Positions 25,635 to 37,082 of a DNA stretch of 64,000 nt are shown here, one piece after another. The translations under genes were made by a program, and so were the position numbers. The stretch is from Mesorhizobium tianshanense. GTDB taxonomy: Bacteria > Pseudomonadota > Alphaproteobacteria > Rhizobiales > Rhizobiaceae. The stretch lies in contig NZ_VLKT01000001.1 in NCBI RefSeq assembly GCF_007830515.1, positions 62,001-126,000 on the forward strand. The letters run 5' to 3'. Position 1 is the stretch's first letter. Each line of letters begins with the position of its first letter. The notes beneath the pieces are model-generated. The model was not told the DNA's origin and did no database searches. It was given only the letters and a program-made list of their open reading frames with translations.

Positions 25635-28600
25635 ATGGATATCGTCAAGCTCGCAATCAACAATGCCCGGCTGACCATTTCGGTTCTGGTCTTCCTCATC
25701 CTTGCGGGTGCGGTCGCCTATCAGTCGACACCTAAGGAAGCGGAACCCGACGTTCCGATTCCGATGATGTATGTCAGCCTGATCTATCAGGGCATCTCCC
25801 CGGAGGACTCGGAACGCCTTCTGCTGCGGCCGATGGAAGCCAAGCTGAAAAGCCTCAAGGGCCTCAAGGAGATGCGCTCGGCTGCCTTCCAGGGCGGCGG
25901 CTACGTGCTGGTCGAATTCCAGCCGCAGACGGATCTGGCGACGGCGTTGCAGGACACACGCAGCAAGGTCCAGGACGGCAAGGCCGACCTGCCGCAGGCA
26001 GCCGAGGAGCCTGTCGTCACCGAAGTCAACATCTCCGAGTTCCCCGTTCTGGTGGTGACTCTGTCGGGCGAGGTGCCCGAGCGCGTGCTGACAGCTGCCG
26101 CGCGCGAGCTGCGCGACCGCATCGAGGAGGTGCCCGGCGTGCTGGAAGGCGCGCTGCAAGGTGCGCGCGACGACCTCGTTGAAGTCGTCATCGATCCGAT
26201 GAAACTGTCTTCCTACGGGTTACAACTCGAGCAGCTGATCGGTGCGGTTGGCGATTCCAACAGCCTCGTCGCCGCCGGCAACATCGAAGGGTCCGAGGGC
26301 AAATACGCGGTCAAGGTGCCGTCGCTGATCGAAACGCCGGAGGACGTGGCGGCGCTTCCGATCGTCGCCGGCCCCAATGCCGTGGTGCAGGCCAAGGATA
26401 TCGCCACCGTTCGCTCCACCTTCAAGGACGCCGAGACGGTGACCCGCCTCGACGGCAAGCCGGCGATCGCCATCGAGGTGAAGAAGCGCATCGGTTCCAA
26501 CCTGATCGACACGATCGCCCAGGTGATGAAAGTGTCAGATGCCTATCTCAAGTCGATGCCGGAAGGCATGCACGTCACATACACGCAGGACAAGTCGGTC
26601 TTCGTCAACCAGTTGCTCGGCGATCTACAGAACCACGTCATGATCGCCGTGATCCTGGTGTTCATCGTCATTCTCTACGCGCTGTCGGGCCGTGCATCGC
26701 TGCTGATTGGCCTCGCCATTCCATCGTCCTTCCTGATCGGCATCCTGCTGTTGGCCATGATGGGCTACACGATCAACATGATCGTGCTGTTCAGCCTCAT
26801 CCTCGCGGTCGGCATGCTGGTCGACGACGCCATCATCGTCACCGAATTCGCCGAGCGGCGCATGAGCGAAGGCATGCCTAAGGCAGAGGCTTTCGCGCTT
26901 GCCGCCAAGCGCATGGCGGGGCCGGTCATCGCGGCGACGATGACACGCATCGCAGCCTTTTCGCCGCTGCTGTTCTGGCCGGGCATCATCGGCGACTTCA
27001 TGAAGTACATGCCGATCACGCTGATCGTCACGCTTTCGGCCTCGATGCTCTATGCACTGGTCTTTGCGCCGGCGCTGGGCGCCTTGTTCGCCAAGGCGCC
27101 GCCGCATCACGAGAATGACAACCGCGACGGCTGGTACATGGCCGTGGTCAAGCAGGCGGTGCGCTTTCCCATCACCGTGCTTCTGCTGACCGTCGGTCTT
27201 TTGTTCGGTGTCGGCTTCGCCTATTCGAAATACGGCGCCGGCGTCGAATTCTTCCCGAATGTCGAGCCCGACTACGGCCTGCTCTATGTGCACGCCCGCG
27301 GCAACCTTTCGCTCGCCGAAATGGATGCCGCCACAACCACCGCGGAAAACCGGCTTCTCGGCTGGCCAGGCGTGAAATCGGTCTATACCCGTGTCGGCAA
27401 GACGCAAGGTGGCGGCCAAGACATTCCTGAAGACGTGGTCGGCGTGATCAATTACGAGTTCGTCGACTGGCGCGAGCGCAAATCGGCGAACGCGATCCTC
27501 GACGAACTGCGCGGCGTCATGGCCGGAATTCCCGGCGTCGATGTCGAGGTTCGCGTGCCCGAGGCCGGCCCGCCCACCGGCAAGCCGATCCAGATCAGGC
27601 TTTCGGCCGTCGACCCGAAAGGTCTCGACGACAAGGCGCGCGCCGTCGCCGCGCGCATCGCCAAGGTGCCCGGCGTCATTGATGTTTCCGATGGCCTGCC
27701 GCCGCCCGGCGTCGACTGGGCGCTCGACGTCGATCGCGCCAAGGCGGCACAATACGGCATCAGCCCGACCGCGGTCGGCACGGTGGTGCAACTGGTGACG
27801 AACGGGCTGAAGCTCAGCGAGTACCGGCCCGCCGGAGCGGATGACGCCGTCGACATCCGGCTGCGCCTGCCCGAGGACCGGCGCACGCTGTCGATGCTCG
27901 ACGAGCTCAGGGTGCAGACTTCGCAAGGGTCGGTGCCGATCTCGAATTTCGTCGTGCGCAAGCCCGAGCCGACCGTCGGCATCCTCAACCGCATCGATGG
28001 CGCGCGCACGGTGGTCGTCCAGGCCAACGTTGCCGCTGGTGCTCAGGTCGCGGCCGTCCAGCAAGAGGTCACCCAGGCTGTCGCCGATATGGATCTCGGC
28101 AGCGGCATACGCTGGAAACTCGCCGGCTCGAACGAGGACAGCGCCGAGGCCAGCGCATTCCTTGGCAAGGCCTTCGGTGCGGCGATCTTCCTGATCTTCT
28201 TGGTGCTTCTGATGCAGTTCAACAAATTCACCAGCGTCTGGCTGGTGCTGTCCTGCGTGGTCATGGCGACGGTCGGTGTGTTCCTGGGATTGCTGTTGAC
28301 TGGAGAGGCGTTCGGCATCGTCATGTCGGGCATCGGCGTCATCGCGCTGGCAGGTGTGGTGGTGAACAACAACATCGTGCTGATCGACACCTATGATCGG
28401 CTGCGCGAGGAAGGCTGGGACAAGATGGACGCGGTTCTGCAGACCTGCCGCGAACGTGCCCGCCCGGTCGTGCTGACGGCGGTGTCGGCGATCCTCGGCG
28501 TGCTACCGATCGCTTTCGGCCTCGGTCTCGAGATCTTCCATCACGAGACGACGATCAACGCGCCGTCGACGCAATGGTGGATTTCACTGTCCTCGGCGAT

Positions 28601-28811
28601 CGTCTTCGGCCTGTCCTTCGCCACCTTGCTGACGCTGGTGGTGACACCGTCGATGCTGATGGTGTTCACGCGTAGTAAGAACAGCCGCTTCTATGCATTC
28701 TTCCGTCGGGTGTTCCGGCGCGGCAAGACAGCCGATGCGACTGTAGCGACCTCCGCAAGACCGGGCTCGCTTGACGAACCGGCGATAGCCTTCCCGAAGG
28801 CCGCCGAATAG
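25635..28811 (+). CDS. Efflux RND transporter permease subunit
   Basis: 1058 residues, standard for RND pumps. A first transmembrane helix (about 14-32), porter domain, a TM block around 335-480 with a DDAIIVTEF motif in TM4 for proton relay, second porter half, and a second TM block near 850-1010 with GVVVNNNIVLIDTY. It exports drugs, metals or lipids using proton motive force; substrate is unknown. The DD pair in TM4 favours the hydrophobe/multidrug type over the heavy-metal type. A strong terminator follows. Confidence 0.92.
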   Translation: MDIVKLAINNARLTISVLVFLILAGAVAYQSTPKEAEPDVPIPMMYVSLIYQGISPEDSERLLLRPMEAKLKSLKGLKEMRSAAFQGGGYVLVEFQPQTDLATALQDTRSKVQDGKADLPQAAEEPVVTEVNISEFPVLVVTLSGEVPERVLTAAARELRDRIEEVPGVLEGALQGARDDLVEVVIDPMKLSSYGLQLEQLIGAVGDSNSLVAAGNIEGSEGKYAVKVPSLIETPEDVAALPIVAGPNAVVQAKDIATVRSTFKDAETVTRLDGKPAIAIEVKKRIGSNLIDTIAQVMKVSDAYLKSMPEGMHVTYTQDKSVFVNQLLGDLQNHVMIAVILVFIVILYALSGRASLLIGLAIPSSFLIGILLLAMMGYTINMIVLFSLILAVGMLVDDAIIVTEFAERRMSEGMPKAEAFALAAKRMAGPVIAATMTRIAAFSPLLFWPGIIGDFMKYMPITLIVTLSASMLYALVFAPALGALFAKAPPHHENDNRDGWYMAVVKQAVRFPITVLLLTVGLLFGVGFAYSKYGAGVEFFPNVEPDYGLLYVHARGNLSLAEMDAATTTAENRLLGWPGVKSVYTRVGKTQGGGQDIPEDVVGVINYEFVDWRERKSANAILDELRGVMAGIPGVDVEVRVPEAGPPTGKPIQIRLSAVDPKGLDDKARAVAARIAKVPGVIDVSDGLPPPGVDWALDVDRAKAAQYGISPTAVGTVVQLVTNGLKLSEYRPAGADDAVDIRLRLPEDRRTLSMLDELRVQTSQGSVPISNFVVRKPEPTVGILNRIDGARTVVVQANVAAGAQVAAVQQEVTQAVADMDLGSGIRWKLAGSNEDSAEASAFLGKAFGAAIFLIFLVLLMQFNKFTSVWLVLSCVVMATVGVFLGLLLTGEAFGIVMSGIGVIALAGVVVNNNIVLIDTYDRLREEGWDKMDAVLQTCRERARPVVLTAVSAILGVLPIAFGLGLEIFHHETTINAPSTQWWISLSSAIVFGLSFATLLTLVVTPSMLMVFTRSKNSRFYAFFRRVFRRGKTADATVATSARPGSLDEPAIAFPKAAE

Positions 28812-28854
28812 GCGGACTCCGGTCGGAGCGCCGCGCGTGTTTTGAACGTGCGAA

Positions 28855-28885
28855 GAAAAAGGCCGTCCGGAACCGGGCGGCCTTT
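28855..28885 (+). terminator. Intrinsic terminator after the RND operon
   Basis: AAAAAGGCCGTCCGG, loop AA, CCGGGCGGCCTTTTT: a long GC stem with an A run before it and a T run after it. It can also end the convergent minus-strand pseudogene. Confidence 0.9.
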
Positions 28886-28914
28886 TTGCCTTGCCTCGAT
28901 GAATTCGATTTCGA

Positions 28915-29879
28915 TCAAGCGGCCATCCGGCTGTGTGGTGCGCCAATGGTCGCAATGCCGATATCGGCAAGGGCATCCGCCACCGCCTTGTCCAGCGGCG
29001 TATGCGGGATCGTGCCGATGATGCCTTCGAGCCTCGCCGAGGTCAGCTGGTGCGGCTCGAAGCGAAGATAGGACATCGAGACGATTTCGCGCCACATCGC
29101 CACGAACGGGCTGCCGCCGCGCAGCACCCACCACGCCATCGACGTCAGTTTCAGCGTGCGCCCAAGCGCTTTTTCCGCGGCCGCCTTGATCTCCAGATCG
29201 GTGACGGCGTGGCCGGGAAAGTTCAGCGCCTCGTAGGCAGCGAGCTTGTCGAGATTCCGGCCAGCCCGACGAATGCCTTGGCCAGGTCTGGCAGATAGGC
29301 CCATTCATGCACGAGATCGACCGGTCCGGGGGCGGTATAGATACCCTTGCTGATCTTGGCGGCGACGACAAGGTCGAACCACGAGCCGGTGCCTGTGCCG
29401 CCGAAGAAATCGCCGGCTCGCAGCAGAATGGTGCGCACTCGACCCGCTTCAGCCTCACGGCGAAAGTGGTCTTCCATGGCGACGCGGATCCGGCCCTTTT
29501 CGGTCGTCGGCAGAAATGGCGTGTCTTCGGTGATCACCGCCGGCATCGGCGAGCCGTAATTGTAAACGTTGCCTGGAGCGAGGTGCAGCGCACCGTTCGC
29601 CCGGCAGGCGGCCATCACGTTCTCGGCCATCGGCAGGCACTTGCCCCAGTCGGTGTAGATCGGGTTGAGGCCGTTGAAGATGATGTCGGCGCCTTCGGTG
29701 GCGCGGATCAGCGCTTCGCGATCGAGGCCGTCGCCGGCGACGGCCGTGGCGCCGGTTAGTTCTGCCGGTATCTTACCGCTGCGAGTGACGGCGCGCACGT
29801 CGTAGCCGGCTTCGATGAAGGCCTTGGCCACGACGCGGCCGAGTCGGCCGTTGGCACCCAGAATTGCGATCTTGGTCAT
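28915..29879 (-). pseudogene. NAD-dependent epimerase/dehydratase-like gene, frameshifted
   Basis: The 5' part (start ATG 29879) encodes an NmrA/epimerase-like Rossmann protein, with MTKIAILGANGRLGR, NVYNYGSP and LRAGDFFGG. At about 29257 the frame shifts. The old frame soon ends (STSSLPTRR, stop at 29223), while the rest of the family sequence (NLDKLAAYEALNFPGHAVTD through WREIVSMSYLRFEPHQ) continues in another frame to 28915. One base missing in the Gly codon of GLAG-NLDKL accounts for it. Restored, the protein would be about 320 residues. It is divergent from a LysR gene that may have controlled it. It could also be a sequencing error. Confidence 0.8.
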
Positions 29880-29973
29880 CTTTCGTCTCCGTGTTTGCGT
29901 AGCGTCCTGATTATGATCAACTCGCAAACGAATGGAAATTGACCGAATCTGGCGGTATGATATTCATTTTTGA

Positions 29974-30885
29974 ATGGACATCGATTGGAATCTGATCAAG
30001 AGCTTCGTCACCGTGGCGGAAACCGGCAGCCTGTCCGCTGCCGCGCGCAAGCTGGCCGCAAGCCAGCCGACGCTCGGCCGCCATATCGCCGAGCTGGAGC
30101 AGGCGCTCGGCGTCACGCTGTTCCGGCGTGGGCGGCGCGGCTATGCGCTGACCGAAGCCGGCAGCACGCTCTATGAGCGCGGCCGGGCGGTGAGCGAGCA
30201 AGCGAGCGCCTTTTCGCTATTGGCGCTGGGGTCGGCCGAGGCGATCGAGGGCACGGTGCGCATTGCCGCCAGCGAGGTGGTGGCGGCCTATGTCCTGCCC
30301 GGGATGATGGCGCGGCTGGGCGTCGAGGAACCCGGCATCGAGGTCGAGATCGTCGCGTCGAACCAGGTCGAAAACCTTTTGCGCCGCGATGCCGACATCG
30401 CCATCCGCATGGTCAAGCCGGCGCAGAACGAATTGGTGGCGCGCAAGGTGACCGACATTCCGCTCCGCGCCTGCGCGGCAAAATCCTATCTCGACCGGCG
30501 CGGCCGTCCGCGCGAACCCGGTGATCTCGCCGGCCACGACCTGATCGGCTTCGACCGCAGCGACGAGATCATTCGCGGCTTTGCTCAATTCGGTGTCTCG
30601 CTCACCCGCAATGCCTTCCGCTTCAGGACCGACAACCAGATCGTGCTGTGGGAGGCGGTGCGGGCGGGCAACGGCATCGGCTTTGGCCAGGAACCGCTGG
30701 CCGACCGCGATCCGCTGGTGGAGACAGTGCTGCCGGACCTCGCGCTGCCGACGCTGCCGGTATGGCTGGCCATGCACCGCGACGTGCGCACCAGCGTGCG
30801 CATCCGCCGTGTCGCGGATTTTCTTCATGAGGCGTTGAAGCGCTATTCGGCTGGTGCGGCGTCGGGGGCGAATTCGGCGCGATGA
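29974..30885 (+). CDS. LysR family transcriptional regulator
   Basis: 303 residues: N-terminal winged helix (WNLIKSFVTVAETGSLSAAARKLAASQPTLGRHIAELEQALGVTLF, about 5-50) and a LysR substrate domain (about 90-290). Divergent from the frameshifted epimerase-like gene, the usual layout for a LysR and its target. Its last 43 bases overlap the end of the convergent MFS gene. Effector unknown. Confidence 0.9.
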   Translation: MDIDWNLIKSFVTVAETGSLSAAARKLAASQPTLGRHIAELEQALGVTLFRRGRRGYALTEAGSTLYERGRAVSEQASAFSLLALGSAEAIEGTVRIAASEVVAAYVLPGMMARLGVEEPGIEVEIVASNQVENLLRRDADIAIRMVKPAQNELVARKVTDIPLRACAAKSYLDRRGRPREPGDLAGHDLIGFDRSDEIIRGFAQFGVSLTRNAFRFRTDNQIVLWEAVRAGNGIGFGQEPLADRDPLVETVLPDLALPTLPVWLAMHRDVRTSVRIRRVADFLHEALKRYSAGAASGANSAR

Positions 30886-32039
30886 GCGAGCCCGGCCATC
30901 AACAGAACGACGACCAGCAGCCCCGACAAAGCGACGAAGATCGGGCCGAAGCTCGAGTGCTCGGCGATGAAGCCGATTGCCGACGGCGCCACCAGAATGC
31001 CGGAATAGCCCATTGTGGTGACGACGCTCATGCCGGTGCCGGACGACATGCCTTCCTGGTTGCCGCCGGCGGAAAACAGGATCGGCACCATGTTGGCGAT
31101 GCCGAAGCCGCAAAAGGCAAAAGCCGCTATGGCAAGCCAGGGTGAGGGTGCCAGCCCGGCCACCAGCATGCCGGCGGCGGCGACAAGGGCCGAGACGCGC
31201 AGCGTCGTCACCGCGCCGAAGCGGTTGCGGACCCCGTCGCCAAGGAAGCGCATGACGGCCATGACGCCGGAAAAGGCGGCGTAAGCAAGGCCCGCTATGG
31301 CAAGATCGGCGCCAAGTTCCTGCCGCAGATACAGCGCCGCCCAGTCGAGCACCGCGCCTTCGGAGATCATCGTCAGCAGCGCCATCAGCCCGACCAGATA
31401 GACCAGCGGATTTCCCGGCAGCGCGAATTTGCGATGCCCGTTGCCGCCTGTTGACCCTTGGAGCGGCTTGTCTTCGGCTACCAGGTGGCGGACCGCCACT
31501 GCGATCACGGCAAAGGCCAGTGCCGTCACGACCGTCGCGTGGGCGAGATGGCCATAGTTCTGGATGGCGAAGCCGCCGAGAGCGCCGCCGGCGAAGCCGC
31601 CGAGGCTCCAGAAGCCGTGCGAGGACGACATGATGGCGCGGGACAACCGCCGTTCCACCGCGACCGCATTGGCGTTCATGGCGACATCCATGCCGCCGAT
31701 CGAACCGCCGAAGATGAACATGGCGATCGCCGCCAGCGGCACGTTGGGGGCCAGCGCCACGACCAGCAGGCCGAAGCTGCCGACGAGACCGAACCAGCGC
31801 AATACGGTGCGCGAACCGTGCCTGGAGATCAGGTGACCGCACCATGTCATCGCCGTGACCGCCCCGGCGCCGAACAGCAGGATCAGCAGGCCGAGCGTGA
31901 ACTTCGAGATATCGAGCCGGGTCAGGAACACCGGGATCTGCGGCGCCCAGGCGCCGGTCAGGAAGCCATTGGCGAGGAAGATGGCCGCCACCGCCCATCG
32001 TCCACGAATGGCGGCCTGCATGACGTTTTGCGCGTGCAT
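30843..32039 (-). CDS. MFS transporter (YbjJ-like)
   Basis: 398 residues with about 12 hydrophobic helices. Motif A-like loop between TM2 and TM3 (GHLISRHGSRTVLRWFG) and a conserved MNANAVAVERRLSRAIMSSSHGFWSLGG region in the first half, as in the YbjJ-type sugar or drug MFS group. Substrate unknown. The C-terminal end is antisense to the last 43 bases of the LysR gene. Confidence 0.85.
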   Translation of the reverse strand: MHAQNVMQAAIRGRWAVAAIFLANGFLTGAWAPQIPVFLTRLDISKFTLGLLILLFGAGAVTAMTWCGHLISRHGSRTVLRWFGLVGSFGLLVVALAPNVPLAAIAMFIFGGSIGGMDVAMNANAVAVERRLSRAIMSSSHGFWSLGGFAGGALGGFAIQNYGHLAHATVVTALAFAVIAVAVRHLVAEDKPLQGSTGGNGHRKFALPGNPLVYLVGLMALLTMISEGAVLDWAALYLRQELGADLAIAGLAYAAFSGVMAVMRFLGDGVRNRFGAVTTLRVSALVAAAGMLVAGLAPSPWLAIAAFAFCGFGIANMVPILFSAGGNQEGMSSGTGMSVVTTMGYSGILVAPSAIGFIAEHSSFGPIFVALSGLLVVVLLMAGLAHRAEFAPDAAPAE

Positions 32040-32267
32040 CGTGTAGAATCCGGTCTGAAAATGGCCTCGCGCGGCAAATTAGATCGATTCAATCGTCAGT
32101 CAAGCGCTCTCGGCCGAAAGTGCTTGGGCCAAGCGGCCACCTGGGACCGATCGATGAAATCAAATCGAATGGGGTCAATCACGATCTTATCCGAACCGCA
32201 GGTCAGTGCAGCAAAAACCGGATTTCCACTTTTCGCTTACGCGGCCCTTCGGTCCGGGATCACGACC

Positions 32268-32576
32268 CTAATGATCCCTGGGGCGTTTTGCCTCGAATTC
32301 CGCCTTCTTGGCGTCGGAGGCCTCGGTCTGGTTGAGCGCCTGCCATTCGGCATAGGGCATGCCGTAGATGATCTCGCGCGACTGGTCCTTGCTGAGATCG
32401 ACGCCCTCGGCCTGCGCGGCATCGCGATACCAGTTGGACAGGCAGTTGCGGCAGAAGCCGGCAAGATTCATCAGGTCGATGTTCTGCACGTCCGTGCGTT
32501 CGCGCAGATGCGCGACCAGCCGGCGGAAGGCGGCGGCTTCGAAATCGCGTTTTTGCTCGTCGCTGAAATCGGTCAT
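32268..32576 (-). CDS. DUF1244 family protein
   Basis: 102 residues from the ATG at 32576, which is preceded by AGGAGG and AGGAAG stretches. The block ERTDVQNIDLMNLAGFCRNCLSNWY is the hallmark of DUF1244, with a conserved CxxC. Function unknown. An alternative start at 32606 overlaps the stop of the upstream amidohydrolase gene (ATGA), so the two are likely cotranscribed and perhaps translationally coupled. Confidence 0.9.
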   Translation of the reverse strand: MTDFSDEQKRDFEAAAFRRLVAHLRERTDVQNIDLMNLAGFCRNCLSNWYRDAAQAEGVDLSKDQSREIIYGMPYAEWQALNQTEASDAKKAEFEAKRPRDH

Positions 32577-32602
32577 TGCTTCCTGGCCTCCTTGGGCCTC
32601 CG

Positions 32603-33400
32603 TCATAGCGGCCCGGTGCGCGAGCCGAACATCTTCACCGCATGTATATCGGGGTGGCGATTGACCGCGTCAACGATCGGCGCCAGCCGTTCGGCCCATG
32701 CGACCGCATCCTTCCGATCGGCGATCAGGTCCTGGCGGATTTCGATCAGCGCATGGGCAAAGCCGTTGACGATGGCATGCCTGAACATAGTGTCGCCGCG
32801 CAATGCGCCATCATAAGGCTCGTTGTCACCAACGACGAGGTCTTTGTCGGCGGCCAGCATGTCGATCAACGGCCGCGCCACCCGGTCGTCGCGATCCCAC
32901 AAGATACCGACATGCCACGGGCGCACCAGCCCCTGCATCACCGGCGTGAAGGAATGTACCGAGAAGATGAAGGGTGCGCTTGCGGAGGCCTGCGCCACCG
33001 AGGCGATCATGGCGCCGACCGCGTCGTGATAGGGCCGGTAGAAGCGGTCGAGCCGCCTTTCGCGCTCTTCCGCTGATATAGGGTAGTTTCCCGGCACGAC
33101 CGTGCCGTCATAGAGTTGGCGGATCAGCGTCGGATCGTCCTCGCCGCGATTGGGGTCGATCAGAAGTCGCGAAAAATTGGCGAACACCGCCGGCACGCCG
33201 AGCAAAGCGGCCAGTTCGCGTGTCACCGTCTCGACTCCGATGTCGTAGGCGATATGGCGGTCGAATTCCGCCGCCGGCAGGCCGAGGCTGCCATAGTCCT
33301 CCGGCAGGTCGCGGCGGGCGTGATCGGCCAGGAGCACGATACCTGGCTTGCGGTCGCCTTCGACGATGTCGAAAGGCGCGAAAACTGTGGATCGGGTCAT
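32603..33400 (-). CDS. N-formylglutamate amidohydrolase
   Basis: 265 residues. Family blocks: LLADHARRDLPEDYGSLGL near the start, a FANFSRLLIDPNR segment, and SVHSFTPVM (catalytic/metal His region). The family hydrolyses N-formylglutamate to glutamate and formate, the last step of one histidine route. No hut genes are adjacent, so the real substrate could be another N-formyl or N-acyl amino acid. The ATG at 33400 begins the conserved sequence; the frame extends to 33565 without family match. Confidence 0.88.
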   Translation of the reverse strand: MTRSTVFAPFDIVEGDRKPGIVLLADHARRDLPEDYGSLGLPAAEFDRHIAYDIGVETVTRELAALLGVPAVFANFSRLLIDPNRGEDDPTLIRQLYDGTVVPGNYPISAEERERRLDRFYRPYHDAVGAMIASVAQASASAPFIFSVHSFTPVMQGLVRPWHVGILWDRDDRVARPLIDMLAADKDLVVGDNEPYDGALRGDTMFRHAIVNGFAHALIEIRQDLIADRKDAVAWAERLAPIVDAVNRHPDIHAVKMFGSRTGPL

Positions 33401-33615
33401 TGGTGGGAAATGGTCTGTTCGCTGGCTTCCGGGGAGGGTGGTATCGTCATTCCACGAAGAGGACGCTTGCGCAATGCCGTTGTTTGGCCACGGTTTCTGC
33501 GGAAATCTGGCACAGGGCGGCAGACCGTGCGCCAGGGCCTTCCTAAATCGATTGGAATTGGGCAAATGGGCGCGTTGACATGCGTCCGGACTTTTCCGAA
33601 AAGGGGCGTTGAGAG

Positions 33616-34130
33616 ATGCAAATGTGGTTCTTGAGGGGTTTCAGGATGGGTTCCGCCGGCAGGCCGAGCGTACGCTATGCCTTCGCCATGCCGCTCCTGA
33701 CCCTTGCCGTGGGCTTCGCCGCGATGGTTGCTGCCTCGCCCGCGCGCGCCGATTTCCGTGTCTGCAACGCCACGCAGAATTTGGTCGGCGTCGGCATCGG
33801 CTATCGCGCCAAGGCCGGCTGGATCACCGAAGGCTGGTGGCACATCGAAGGATCAAGCTGCAAGACGTTGATCGAAGGGCCGCTGTCATCAAGGTTTTAC
33901 TATCTCTATGCAGAAGACGCGGAGCGCGGCGGGCGCTGGGACGGCCCGATCAACATGTGCGTGGCCGAAAAAGAGTTCAAGATCGCCGGCGTTGCCGATT
34001 GCGTCGCCCGGGGCTTCCAGCGCGCCGGATTCCAGGAATATGACACGGGCGAGCAGGCAAGCTGGATGGTCCAGCTGACCGACGACCCCGCAACGGGGGG
34101 CGCTCCAGCCGCCCCGGGAACAAACAGTCA

Positions 34131-34134
<4 letters not shown>
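33616..34134 (+). CDS. DUF1036 secreted protein
   Basis: 172 residues with a signal peptide (hydrophobic about 25-42, cleavage near SPARA/DF). The mature part carries the DUF1036 pattern: ADFRVCNATQNLVGVGIGYRAK, EGWWHIEGSSCK, and conserved Cys. Periplasmic, function unknown. Its stop overlaps the start of the pyruvate kinase gene (ATGA), implying coupled translation. Confidence 0.88.
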
Positions 34135-35567
<1,433 letters not shown>

Positions 35568-35601
35568 AGCGAGTCGCTCAAAGATGCGCAGCGATTTTTA
35601 A

Positions 35602-35702
35602 TGCATGTCGCGCAAAAGTGTGCAGGGTTTTGCGATAACGACATGCATAAAATCAGGACTTAAAGCGCGTCACACGAATCCATTCAAACGCGACGCGCTT
35701 TA
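35602..35702. repeat. Double inverted repeat after pyk
   Basis: Two perfect inverted pairs follow each other: TGCATGTCG (35602-35610) with CGACATGCA (35639-35647), and TAAAGCGCGTC (35661-35671) with GACGCGCTTTA (35692-35702). The block looks like another rhizobial mosaic intergenic repeat and may also help end pyk transcripts. Confidence 0.75.
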
Positions 35703-35779
35703 GGCCGCCCACAGGCGAATTCACCAAGCTGAAGCCTCGCCTCGATGCGGAGCGCAGCAACCTGTTGCCTGCAACCGGA

Positions 35780-35983
35780 TCAAGAAGGTGAGGCGACGGC
35801 GAGCACGATCGAGATTATCAGCAAGAGCGGCCCCATCCATTTGAAATGTCTGGGAAGGCGTGCCAACCAGGCCTGTTGTCCGGCTTGGGATTGGTTTGGC
35901 ATCTGGATGAACCCGTAGCCGACGCCCGACATCCATAGACCGGCGCAAAACATTATGAACTCGTCGATGTAAGCTGCAATCAT
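35780..35983 (-). CDS. Small hypothetical membrane protein
   Basis: 67 residues from the ATG at 35983 (GGGG six bases upstream). Two hydrophobic segments: about 8-28 (FIMFCAGLWMSGVGYGFI) and about 50-64 (GPLLLIISIVLAVAS), separated by a polar loop. No family recognised. Reasonable codon use, but no supporting neighbour, so it may not be expressed. Confidence 0.45.
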   Translation of the reverse strand: MIAAYIDEFIMFCAGLWMSGVGYGFIQMPNQSQAGQQAWLARLPRHFKWMGPLLLIISIVLAVASPS

Positions 35984-36172
35984 GATTGCCCCAACCACTC
36001 TAGCCCATACAGAAACCACACATCACGCTCACCGGCAAGCAGTGCCGAGACAAGTAAAAGCGATGAGATTGGTCATTCACTGATCGGAAGATGGCTATGG
36101 CCACCGCAAGACCGACAGCAATGTTGAAATTGCCGTGGGAACGTTGCAGCCTGGGGCACTGACCCTCCGGTA

Positions 36173-36757
36173 TCAAATCCCTTCGCCGGCGAGCTCTTCC
36201 GAAAGCGTGCCGACCTGACCCTGGGCGCTGCGCAACATCGGATAGATGCCTAGTACGCGCTGCCACGCTTCCAGCGCCGATTCCTTGTGGCCGGTTACGG
36301 CCATGATCTGCGCCAAGCCGGAAAGCGCGCCGAAATGGCGTGGTTCGAGCTGCAGCGTGCGGTCGATGTCCGACATCGATTTTCCAAAGTTCTTCATCAT
36401 GAAATGCGCGGTGGCGCGCCGGTTCCATCCTTCCGCAAAGGCCGGTTGCAAGGTCACCACCTGATCAAGGAAATCGAGCGCCACGTCGAACTTCTGGTCT
36501 TCGATCGCCTTTTGCGACCATTGCATCATCAGGTCGATCGAGGCGCTGCCGGATTGCGCCCACTCGTTCGAGATGCGCGCGGCGATGCGCTCGGCGGCTT
36601 TTTCGTTGCGCTCGCGCTTCAGGTCGGCGAACAACTGGTCGAGCCTTGCCTCTCTGGTCGTGGCGACCGGAGGTGCGACCGGGTCGTCCGCTTGAGCCGG
36701 AAGCGAGGCGGAACCGAAAAGAAAAAGCGCCGCGAGAAATGCAAAAAGAATCCGCAT
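36173..36757 (-). CDS. TPR-repeat periplasmic protein
   Basis: 194 residues with a signal peptide (MRILFAFLAALFLFGSASLPAQA, cleavage about 23). Tetratricopeptide-like helices cover about 75-185 (LDFLDQVVTLQPAFAEGWNRRATAHFMMKNFGKSMSDIDRTLQLEPRH and the next pair). Likely a protein-protein interaction scaffold in the periplasm. Partner unknown. Intact, standing alone on the minus strand. Confidence 0.85.
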   Translation of the reverse strand: MRILFAFLAALFLFGSASLPAQADDPVAPPVATTREARLDQLFADLKRERNEKAAERIAARISNEWAQSGSASIDLMMQWSQKAIEDQKFDVALDFLDQVVTLQPAFAEGWNRRATAHFMMKNFGKSMSDIDRTLQLEPRHFGALSGLAQIMAVTGHKESALEAWQRVLGIYPMLRSAQGQVGTLSEELAGEGI

Positions 36758-36830
36758 AGCCGGAATCTAGCCCCGGACAGCGGATCGTCAAACTGAATTT
36801 AGCGTGAGAGGGCCCGGCAGGCCGGTATTA

Positions 36831-36885
36831 GAGCCACGCGTCCTTTTCGACGCGCAAAGGACGTCGATGCGGTAACATCATGCGA
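36831..36885. repeat. Partial dispersed intergenic repeat
   Basis: GAGCCACGCGTCCTTTTCG and CGACGCGCAAAGGACG form an inverted repeat identical in design to the first block of the repeats near 45244 and 54502. The second (GCGCATGATCC) block is decayed. Confidence 0.65.
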
Positions 36886-36913
36886 GCGCGGAGGCAGGCC
36901 CCACGCGCAAGGT

Positions 36914-37039
36914 TCAACCCTGGCGCGCCTTGTAGCGCGGAGCGGTCTTGTTGATGATGTAGATGCGGCCCTTGCGGCGAACCAGTTGGTTGTCGCGGTG
37001 ACGCGCCTTCAGCGCCTTGAGCGAATTCTTGATCTTCAT
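36914..37039 (-). CDS. rpmJ: 50S ribosomal protein L36
   Basis: 41 residues, [19 protein letters not shown] to [11 protein letters not shown], the alphaproteobacterial L36. It lacks the Cys/His zinc ligands of zinc-type L36, so it is the zinc-free form. It binds 23S rRNA. The ATG at 37039 gives the exact family length; the longer open frame upstream is spurious. Confidence 0.95.
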   Translation of the reverse strand: MKIKNSLKALKARHRDNQLVRRKGRIYIINKTAPRYKARQG

Positions 37040-37082
37040 GGTCTTGCCCGTCGGTCTGGGCCCGGTCCCGGGCCGAATTATT

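Noticed and set aside
36914..37039. Lack of zinc ligands in L36 as an anomaly
   Set aside because: Zinc-free L36 is normal in alphaproteobacteria.
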